The position numbers were made by a program, and so were the translations under genes. Under the pieces are notes generated by a model, which did no database searches, had not been told where the DNA came from, and saw only the letters and a program-made list of their open reading frames with translations. Positions 55,842-64,000 of a stretch of 64,000 bases of DNA are shown in pieces. Source of the stretch: Balamuthia mandrillaris (lineage: Eukaryota > Discosea > Longamoebia > Balamuthiidae); assembly GCA_031835245.1 (NCBI GenBank), contig JAVKOQ010000009.1, positions 186,001 through 250,000 on the forward strand. Reading direction: 5' to 3'. Position 1 is the stretch's first letter; the number at the start of each line of letters is the position of its first letter.

Positions 55842-56594
55842 TGCTCGTGTTTCCCTTTCGAATTTTTTTTTTCGTTTGATTTGCCGCTCGTTTTTCAGAG
55901 AGAAGACGAGGAAGCGGACCCGTTCTTTTGTGTTTGTTGGTGTTTCTCCAACGCGAAAACAGCAGCAGCAGGCTGAAAAAAAAAACAACAGATGAAATAA
56001 AGAAGAAGAAGAAACGAAAAATAATATAGAAGAAGGCACCAAATAAATAAATAGAAAGAAAAGAAAGAGGACAAGAAGAAGAACTAAATAAAGAAGGACA
56101 CCGACGACGAAAGAAAAAGAAAGAAGGAATCTGAAAAAAAACAAAACGAAAAAAAAAAGGGCACCCAAAAAAATAAAAATATAAAGCGGCACCACCAAAA
56201 AAAAAAAAGAGGAGGAGACGAAAAGGTGCCGCGGAAAATGGGGGCACCAAATGATTGGCGTGACACACACAGAGAGGAGAACAAAAAGGTGGCCAGTGGT
56301 GTGGTTTGATGGTGGTGGTGTTCCTCTCTTTCTTTTCAACCGGCAATTATTTTTTCATCCGTTTTTTAGCCGTTATTGTTTATTTTAAACGGACTCCCGC
56401 CAATCCAAAATCAAACGGGTAACCTAGCATCCCCTAAAAATAAGGAGCTTCCTTAAAAGTTTTTAGCTGAAAATGATTAAATGGAGAATTAGGGTAATCA
56501 GCCCATACAGGGTGATTAAAGGATAGCGAGAATGGACAGGAGAGAATGTACCATCACGACGACGTGAAATGATAGGCCAGAATAAGAAAGCGGG
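55842..56594. promoter_or_regulatory. Divergent promoter of phosphatase and XRN-like genes
   Basis: A 750-bp head-to-head gap, A-rich on the plus strand from 55980 to 56215. It contains copy 2 of the 17-bp promoter word (56555-56571), 24 bp before the XRN-like ATG. No ORF of note; the hydrophobic ORFs read here on the minus strand are translations of A-runs. Confidence 0.55.
56555..56571 (+). promoter_or_regulatory. 17-bp shared promoter word, copy 2
   Basis: CACGACGACGTGAAATG, identical to 12465-12481 and in the same orientation relative to the downstream gene, 24 bp before its ATG. Confidence 0.4.
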
Positions 56595-57010
56595 ATGGGC
56601 GTGAGTGGTCTCTCGCAGTGGCTCAGCCGAACCTTCCCGGATTGTTTTCGCAACTACCATGTTTCGTCGCCGTCGTCGTCTTCTTCTTCATCTGCCTCCT
56701 CTGCTCTGTCTTCGAGAAGAAAAGGGCGTGTGATAAGATATGACCCTTTGCCCATGCAACATGTCGCCCTCGATCTGATGTCCATGCTGCACAACCTCTT
56801 GGCGCGATCGGCGAGCACTCATCCGATGTTCTTCTTCAGAGAGGTGTTCGAGCAGGTGGACGCGGTGTTGGAGGCTTTTCCTCCGGAGGTCTCCCTTGTT
56901 CTGGCGTTGGATGGGCCTGCTCCTGCCGCCAAGTGGGTCAAACAAAAACGAAGAAGAGTGAAAACTGTACGTCTGCACTTCTCCCTTTCGAGCTGTTGTT
57001 CTGTTGTTGA

Positions 57011-57055
<45 letters not shown>

Positions 57056-57323
57056 TCTCACCTCTTCTCTCTCGCTCTTTCGCTTTAGTCCAACAAAGAA
57101 GCGAGCACCAAAGCAGCAATCGATAAATTGGAGTTGACGCCAGGCACTACATTCATGGAGGAGGTCAAGAACGCCCTCTGTCATTACGCCTGCTCCCGTT
57201 TGCTTTCTTCTCCATCACCTTCACGCATTTATGTTTCTGGAGCCACTGTACCTGGTACGCTTCTTTTCTCTTTTGCTCTCTGCTCTGTTCCTTCTGCTCT
57301 TCCCGCGTTCTCTCGTTTTGTGG

Positions 57324-57363
<40 letters not shown>

Positions 57364-59676
57364 TCATCCCTCCCTCCATCCCTTCTATCGCCCTGCCTTT
57401 CCTCCCGTTCTGTGCTTCTTTATTTGTTTTGGGCTAACAGAGTGAATGCAGGTGAAGGAGAGTTGAAGTTAGTGCAATTGCTGTTATACGAAGAAAAGAG
57501 AGCAAGAGAGAAACAAAGAAGAAAAAAGACAAAGAAGAAGAAGAAGAAGAAGAAGAAGCGACAAAAAAGAAATGAAATAGATGGCAATGGTCTCGCAGCA
57601 GCTGAAAACGCAAATGGCGAAGAGGAAACCTCAGCAAGAGCATCACTCATCGTAGGAGACGACTCTGATCTCCTTTTGCTAGGTACTATTTCTTTCCTCT
57701 TTCTCTCTTCATCCCTTATCCCTACTTCTCTTAGCGCTTCGCTCTTCATTCGTTGTTATTCTTCTACTCCTTCTCCCTCGTCCTTCTCTCTCTCTCTCTC
57801 TCTCTCTCTGCTGATGAGAAAAACTTCAAATAATATCAGCAATATGTGGGATGGTAAGTGGAGGACGAGCCACATCGGTGTTTGCTCCGTGTAAAGGTTA
57901 TGACCAGCTTTTCTCCGTAGCTAGACTGTTTGGCTATTTCAGGGAGACCTTTCCACAGAACGGAAACGAGGAAGAGAAGGCCTGTCATGAGGAATTCATA
58001 AGAAGGACAGCAGTGGACTTTGTGTTACTTGTTGTGTTCATGGGCAATGACTACATTCCTAAGTTTCAAGGGTATTTTTCAATTTTATCTTAGCTTCCTT
58101 ATTTTGCATCATGTCTTCATCCTTCTAGTTCTCGTTCTTCTTCTTACCATTTTCTATCTTTGCTTAACCTCTTCGCTAAACCCAAAAGAGTGGAATGGGG
58201 AGATTTATGGCGGAGTTATGTACAGCTAAAACAGAACAACGAAAAGATGAAACAACAATTTCTAGTCGACGTCGATCAACACAACGAACTTACTCTCAAC
58301 TTACCTCTGCTTTATCATATTCTCATTAGCACCAAACGACTTTGTCAATTCTTGAATTGTCATACAAAACTCTTTCACGCAAAAGAAACGCCAAAAGAAA
58401 AAGAAAAAGAAAAAGAAAAGGAAGCAGAGGTTGACGATCTAAGTTCAAACCTACAAGAAGAAGAACAAGAGGAGGAAGACGACAGCAACCTCTTCTTTAG
58501 GCATTGGGACGTTCCCGCTTATCTACAAGCTCTTCTTTGGAACATTCACATGTACCTTTTTGCAAAGTACGTTATTATCCTCTTCTTTGCCTGTTCTTTA
58601 CCTCTCTCTTTCTTTCCGCTCCCGTTCTCGCTCTCTCTCGCTCTCTCGCTCTCTCTCTGCTCTCTTTTTAATATCGTTATTCGCATAGTTGTGGCGATTA
58701 TGACTTTCACTATAGTTTTCCACACTCACCCCCAGCTGACCAACTCATTCTTTGGATTCAACGCCATTACCATCATCTTTCCTATCCTTCTTCTTCTACT
58801 GCTCCTTCCTCCCCATCTTCTTCTGCTCCTTCACTTGCTCTCGAAACAACATCAACATCAACATCACCAATATCTGTAAGAAGCGCCAATGCTAAGTCAG
58901 AGCCGTTGTTACCACATCTGTTTTGTTTGGCAGTTATGCCAAGTTGGGCCAAAGACTTTGTCGTCGCTCCTCTTCGTCATCTCGTGATGGACATCGATAC
59001 CAACAACAATAACAGAAACACAAACGGAGTAGAGAAGGAGAACAACGAAGCGGAAGAGGAAGAGGAAGAAGCATGCCCAACGAGAACAGTGCCAACAGCA
59101 CTCAACTCGATGCAACTCCATATGCAGACGCGTCGATTCAGTCAGCTCATTCAGCGAGAAGCGCAACGCGTCGAGTTGGGGAAATACTCTCCACAAGAAC
59201 GAAGAACAATCGATTTTGCGCTCAACTTACTCTTCAAAAAGAAGAAGCAGAAAGAGCAGAAACATTCGATCCCAACAGTAGGACATGAACAGAAGACAAA
59301 GAGAAAGAAGATGGAAGACGAGGAGAAAGAGGAAGAAAAAGAAGCAGAAGATGTGTTGGCATTTGAAGTGCCAGAAGGAATTGTGGCGGAAGATAAACAA
59401 GTTCTTCGTTCCTTATTGCAAGGTCGTCGGGTACGTTTGTTGTTGGACGAAGAAAAAGGAGAAAGAGACGGCTTAGTTCTCCCACTGTGGAAGAACGAGA
59501 ACAAGGGAAGAGAAGATGTGATGAAGCTGGTGCCCGTGGATGCGTATCGGCACCAATGGGATCCTCATTTTCGTCCTGTGGAAGAGTCGAATGCTTCTGC
59601 TTCTTCAACAACAAAAGAAAATGAAGCGAAGCAGAAAAAGAATCGCTCCAAGTATCGCAATCTCGTTCACTTGTAG
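56595..59676 (+). CDS. XRN-family 5'-3' exoribonuclease, divergent and short
   Basis: Six exons (56595-56966, 57089-57254, 57452-57682, 57840-58071, 58189-58566, 58689-59676) give 788 residues. It starts MGVSGLSQWLSRTFPDCF, aligned with the XRN start MGVP. Nuclease blocks: VALDLMSMLHN (motif with the first metal Asp), LVLALDGPAPAAKW, LTPGTTFMEEV, YVSGATVPGEGELKLVQ (Glu pair), LIVGDDSDLLLLG (Asp pair) and FMGNDYIPKF. XRN enzymes degrade 5'-monophosphate RNA in cytoplasm (Xrn1) or nucleus (Xrn2). Lys-rich and Glu-rich inserts break the core, and the tail is basic. It is much shorter than Xrn1 and may be a third, lineage-specific paralogue. Confidence 0.85.
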
Positions 59677-59790
59677 TTTGGTTCTTATTTGTTTTGGGGG
59701 AAAAATACAGAGAAAAAAAAGATACAACGAAAAAAATTAATTGAAGAGAGAAGAAGATTGTTAAAAAAAAAAGAATGCGGGTTGTGATTT

Positions 59791-59877
59791 TTATCCACCG
59801 ATTTCGGCTTGCAGTGCTTCCAACTCTGCTCTTAACCGCTCTTTCTCCGCCAATAGTTTCTCGTGCACATCCCAAAC

Positions 59878-59908
<31 letters not shown>

Positions 59909-60366
59909 GAAAGGAGGGAAAAAGAAAAAGAAAGAAAAAAAAAAGGAAGGGAGAAATCAAAAGAAGGAGAAAAGAAAGAAATAGAATTAGTACAAATGGA
60001 ATAAAAAAAGAAAGCGGGAAAAGTACTTATCTGCATCTGTTGAATCTCAGAGGGATCTCCAAATGCGGAAAGGTCTTCTTTGTCCTCGGAGGAGGCTTCC
60101 ATAGGAAGCGCTCCATCTCCCTCTTCTCCCTCCCCCCCATCCTCTCCAGCTTCACCAGTCCCGTCTCCTTCTCCTCCCGCTTCACCTGAGGATGCTTTTT
60201 CTTCGGCTGATTCTTTGTCCATCGCTTGTGCTTGTGGTTGAAGTTCAGGTTCCTCTTCTTCGGCGGTTGTTACTTCCACTTTCGGCTCTTTCTTTGTAGC
60301 TTTTGGCGGTTCCTTTCGCTTTCTGCTGGTCGATGTCTATTTGTTTTATTTCAGTGAGTAAAAACG

Positions 60367-60401
<35 letters not shown>

Positions 60402-61164
60402 AGAGAAGATATGATAAGTGAAGTGGAGGGAAGACGCACAGTTCGTTTAGATCTTGATTTGGTGTCTACGGAAGGAATATGGGAAAGATTGGGTGGTGTG
60501 GTGGAGGCGGCCAAGGCAACAGCATCGAGAGGGGGCAGACCTTCGCCCAAATGGTTACTGCCCCACATCGATTGTTTTTGCTTTTTCTTTGATCTAGGTG
60601 ACTCTGTGTCTGTAAGATCCCCTTCCTCGGCAACAGGACTTCAGAAAAGCAGAATAAATGAACAAGTTTTGTTAACAAATTCCTTTGCCAGCCTGAATGA
60701 AAGAATGAAAGGAAGAAGAAAAAGAACAAACAACATAGACAACAAAGGTAGTGTTTGCAACAAGTATGTACCTAGTATTTAACTGAGCAATTTCAGCCAA
60801 GGCTTCGTCTTCTCGCACTCTTTTTATCTCCATTCTGTGCCTCTCTTCTGAAATCCTTAGTATATCCCTCAAGTCTTGCATGATTGATTCCTTCTTCCAT
60901 GTTAACTCCCCTTGCGCTCGAAATGCACTTAAAACGGCACAATAGGCCTCAACCTCTATGGCGAAAGCGGTGACATTAGCAAAGGAGCTTCCTTTTCCTT
61001 TCGCCTTTTTCATTCTTTTCTCTCATCTTCTTTTGAATAAATTCGTATTAGTGTTACAAACCTAGTCGTTTTAGATCTTGTAGTCGAGCAGTGGGGTTAA
61101 CTCGGGTGGCAGCGGCCCTGGATGCTCCCTTTTTGGCAGGCTCTGATTTCCTTCTCCCTGGCAT
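59791..61164 (-). CDS. ENT-domain (EMSY-like) chromatin protein
   Basis: Exons 61164-61062, 60955-60772, 60638-60440, 60336-60031 and 59862-59791 give 287 residues. A basic N-terminus leads into the ENT domain (about 35-95): EVEAYCAVLSAFRAQGELTW, then LRDILRISEERHRMEIKRV, which matches the EMSY N-terminal fold. The middle is Lys/Ser-rich with SRKRKEPPKATKKEP, followed by a long acidic Glu/Gly region and a short terminal coiled coil (LLAEKERLRAELEALQAEI). EMSY binds BRCA2 and HP1 in animals; plant EML proteins pair ENT with a Tudor domain. No Tudor or Agenet domain is visible here. The last intron (60030-59863) fits frame only as ATAAGT...AC. Confidence 0.82.
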
Positions 61165-62561
61165 GTTTCTCTTAGGAAAAGGAAGAACAAGCACTAGAGT
61201 GAAAGAGAAAGTACTCACTACTAGACATAGCGTCGGGATAAAACTTTGTGTGTCGCTACTTTTCTTCCTGTTTGCGTAGTGAAGAACGAAAACTTTTTAC
61301 AAAAGTAGCAAGAAGGGGAAAAAGTGATCATAAAGAGGGGCCTCAGTGGCAAGTGTGCAAAACATTCATGCTCTGAAGGGGTGAGGCGAGCCAAAGCGAA
61401 AATAAAATACAGAGGGGCGAACATGGTTTTGTTCGTCAAGATGTGTAAGATCACAAAGAGCCTACCTTATCACTGCGCGTAACACTCGATCTTTGTGTGG
61501 CAGGCCTCCCAGTGGACCGACCGTAGCGAGTAGTGACAGCTGCAGCTACTCCAATCCTTTCAATCGTTTGGAAAAATTTTTTTTTCTGTTTGATTTTTTG
61601 TTTCTTTTTTGGCGCGTTTTTCCTTTTCCATAAATTCGTGTCGACAATGCAGGAGGGGTCGATTCACGGAGTTTAAATGTCCACACTAAATTCCCATTGG
61701 GTACTGATGAGATCATTCAAACAAAGCGCAATTAAAATCACCACCAAGTCTCCTCCAAGTGGCTGAACCGCCCGTGGTCAGTGTGCACAATGCCGGGCAT
61801 GCGCGGTTCACTGGAGCTCTTCCGGAGGACCATCCGGTGCTCAAGTGGGTAGAACGGTTCTTGTGCGCTCCCCCTGACGAGCGGACCACCTCCCAGGACT
61901 GTTGTGTAAATGTGGCGAGGCCCTGCTGATGCCCGTGGAGGACCAGAAGCGCCTAGCAACAACATATTACTCAGTTACTTGATTCCGTCTGGGTGATGCG
62001 GTGTCCTACGTTGCCTAAGAAGTCAGCTTTGGGTCTTTGCTATGGCTACGGGTTGGCCCATCCACGGCGAAACAGCCGGCGCCTGCGCCGTGCAGCTCAC
62101 CGCCAAGGAGGGGTCCTGTAATGTCCGTAGCGGGAGCTGGAACGTCCCGTGGGCGTTGTACCGCCGTCTCTGCCTGATGTACTGTGGCCACATCAACTGT
62201 AGCTCCGCGCGAGACAATTTTCTGGAAAAACTGCGAAGGACGCTGCAAGCCGAGGCTGCTGTACCTGCCAACACACCTCTTTCGTTTCTTTTTCTTTCTC
62301 GACAATCTTTTTTTTGGTCAGCTATCCTCCATCTGATCCGTAGAGGTCAGAGCGACACAACCTGGAGAAAAATCTGTCCAACCGCAATAATCCGCACAGA
62401 TAATTTTGGTATCCAATCGCCGGTGAATTGTGAAGCTTTGGTCAAACCCGCTTTTTTGCTGTGTGCGTCTCTTTATATATCAGCGAAAACAAAACCACGC
62501 AACAAAAGAAAAAAGAAACACGTCGCCAATCCTCTCTCTCTCTCTCTTTCCCCCAACAACC
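61165..62561. other. Intergenic, 1.4 kb, partly GC-rich and structured
   Basis: Left part: the promoter of the ENT gene and AT-rich DNA with GTCGAC at 61640-61645. Right part, about 61740-62270, is GC-rich with many short inverted repeats and no convincing ORF; a 239-codon plus-strand ORF crosses it but starts inside low-similarity DNA and lacks any domain. A T-run at 62307-62314 could terminate Pol III transcription. The last 35 bp are the CT-rich leader of the acyl-CoA synthetase gene. Confidence 0.55.
61740..62315. ncRNA. Candidate structured non-coding RNA region
   Basis: A GC-rich block flanked by AT-rich DNA. Short hairpins can be seen, for example CGGC(GAAACA)GCCG at 62067-62080, CCGGCGCCTGCGCCG just after, and GAGCTCTTCCGGAGGACC around 61815. 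Some words (GTTGCCTAAG, GGCCCA) recall the SRP RNA S domain, but their order and spacing do not fit a full SRP RNA. Strand and ends are unknown. It could equally be a decayed element. Confidence 0.3.
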
Positions 62562-64000
62562 ATGCAAGACACCGCCACAGCGATAACCTTCAAGAGCCAG
62601 TTGGAGCCTTTGGACTTTCCTCTGGCCACCATCACCCAGTTCACCTTCCAAGGCTGGCAGTCGGTCCAGGACAAGGCGGCCTTGGTGGACGTCTCTGGCC
62701 GCCAGTATACCTACGGTCAGCTCTACGGCGCTATTCAAAAGGTTTTTTTTTTGTTTTTTAAAAAACACCACCACCACATTTTCGTTTCTCTCTTTCGTTT
62801 TGTTTCTCATCTTTTTTTTTTTGGTTCTTTTTTTCGTGGTTGCAAAATATTCATAACAATAGGTAGCGTTGGGTTTGCACCAACATGGAGTGAGAAAGGG
62901 AGACGTGGTGTGCATCTTCGCGCCCAACCTCCCCGAGTACCCTATTGCCTTTCATGCCGTCGCTTCGCTTGGTACTGCTTCTACCTGCGCTCTGCTTCGC
63001 TTCCTTTTTGTCATTTTCTTTCTTTTCTTTTTCTTTTTTTTTTTTTTTTTTTTTGGTTTGCACGTGTTCTTGTCCTTCTTCTCGTCTTGTTCGTATGCCT
63101 TCGCGATGCTTCTCTGCTTTGCTTCTTCTCTCTTCCCGTTTTCTTTCTTCTGCTTCTGCTTCTCTACTTCATTTAGCTGGCGTTAAACAACAACTATGAT
63201 CAAAAGGTGCTATCGTAACGGGTTGTACGCCGCTGGCAAGCACAGAGGAATTGGCCTACCAGCTCAAAGACAGCGATGCCAAGTTCCTCATTACTATTTC
63301 TCTCTTTCTTGAAAAGGTGAGTTCTTTGTTCTTCTTCGTGTTCGTGTTCTTCAACTCGCTTCTCTTGTTTCTGGTTGTTTTTATTTCTTAGTTGTGTCTC
63401 TTCTTTTTAGGCAAAAGCTGCTATGCAGACGCTGGAGACTCCCATCCAGGAAATCTTCGTCTTTGGCGAGGCCGAAGGAGCTACCCCTTTCGCAAGCTTG
63501 CTGAAGGCTGAGGGAGAGGTTTGTTGTTACCACACGATTTTCTCTCCTCCTCTGTCTTCTGTCTTCTTTCTCTTTTTCTTCTTACATCCCTTTTGTTTTC
63601 TTCTCGCATAGATGCCAAACGTGGAGATAAATCCTAAAACGGATACTGTGGCCATCCCTTATTCAAGTGGTACCACTGGTTTGCCCAAAGGAGTGGAGCT
63701 CACCCACCTCAACCTTGTCACCAACGTTTGCCAGATAGAGGCCGTGTTGGACGACATCAAGGAGGATGATGTCTTTATTGGTGTGCTTCCATTCTATCAC
63801 ATCTACGCCATGATTGCCATTCTGAGCCTTGGGCTTCATAAAAAGATCAAGACTGTTATAATGCCCAAGTTTGATTTGGAACAGGTAATTGACTTTTCTT
63901 TTGCTCCTCCTTCTCTCTGTACTGATGCAACGATCTTGCAGTACTTGCAAATCGTTCAAGAACATAAAGTTACATATGCCCACATCGTACCACCCATCGT
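62562..64000 (+). CDS. Acyl-CoA synthetase / 4-coumarate-CoA-ligase-like, 3' end cut
   Basis: Six exons so far (62562-62741, 62863-62971, 63207-63316, 63411-63518, 63612-63884, 63942-64000) with 280 residues, and the gene continues past the window. The N-terminal subdomain of the ANL adenylation family is clear: VALGLHQHGVRKGDVVCIFAPN, YPIAFHAVASLGAIVTGCTPL, then the AMP-binding P-loop YSSGTTGLPKGVELTH, followed by LPFYHIYAMIAIL and YAHIVPPIV. It activates a carboxylic acid as acyl-AMP, then as thioester with CoA. This subclass (4CL, luciferase, peroxisomal AMP-CoA ligases) takes medium or long acids; a C-terminal peroxisomal SKL cannot be checked here. The 5' leader has (CT)n at 62541-62557. 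Confidence 0.94.

Noticed and set aside
56084-56346. Hydrophobic minus-strand ORFs upstream of the phosphatase
   Set aside because: They translate A-rich non-coding DNA into Phe runs; the conserved protein starts at 55841.
61980-62110. SRP RNA, from the words GTTGCCTAAG and GGCCCA
   Set aside because: The Alu-domain and helix 8 motifs are not in the right order or spacing, so I list only an unspecified candidate RNA region.

Overview
The window is nuclear DNA of a protist-like, intron-rich, gene-dense eukaryote. I read 30 protein genes (two cut by the window ends) with about 110 introns by hand count, one clear U6 snRNA gene, and many microsatellites. All three stop codons are used as stops. 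Gene content (a TKL kinase, RasGEF, RhoGEF and Rho-like GTPase, Mo25, a secreted cystatin, an EMSY/ENT protein and a shugoshin-like protein) and short introns suggest an amoebozoan, perhaps a discosean relative of Acanthamoeba or Balamuthia. That placement is inference; nothing here names the species. Exon borders were set by hand from reading frame and GT/AG sites, and every multi-exon model listed closes in frame.

Layout, left to right: eIF5A (-, partial), leucine aminopeptidase (-), bZIP factor (-), PQ-loop membrane protein (-), shugoshin-like protein (+), Mo25/CAB39 (-), ankyrin-armadillo protein (+), an unknown acidic protein (-), Dcn1-like neddylation factor (+), an unknown single-exon 728-aa protein (+), a DUF3592-like membrane protein (-), coproporphyrinogen III oxidase (-), an unknown 115-aa protein (+), ABCG half-transporter (-), a rearranged U6 copy and a U6 snRNA gene (-), LRR protein (+), Rho-like GTPase (+), FSH1/OVCA2 hydrolase (+), cystatin (+), RhoGEF (-), TKL kinase (-), PhyH-type dioxygenase (-), TPR/F-box protein (+), enoyl-CoA hydratase (+), RasGEF (+), SSRP1/FACT (-), ITPase (+), tail-anchored dual-specificity phosphatase (-), XRN-like exonuclease (+), ENT-domain protein (-), a GC-rich region without convincing genes, and an acyl-CoA synthetase (+, partial).

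The genes do not form one operon-like system; they are housekeeping, signalling and chromatin genes packed tightly, with several gaps of about 30 to 150 bp between neighbours. The most unusual signals lie in the non-coding layer.
- Roughly a third of 5' splice sites have the form GTNCG, while only 8 of about 110 have GTAAG.
- (CT)n microsatellites inside introns lie almost always on the sense strand.
- One intron fits only as AT-AC (ATAAGT...AC).
- A U6 copy and a copy of the F-box gene's 5' end share the same architecture: left half inverted, right half direct.
- Some promoters share a 17-bp word, and the bZIP gene has a perfect CRE palindrome upstream.
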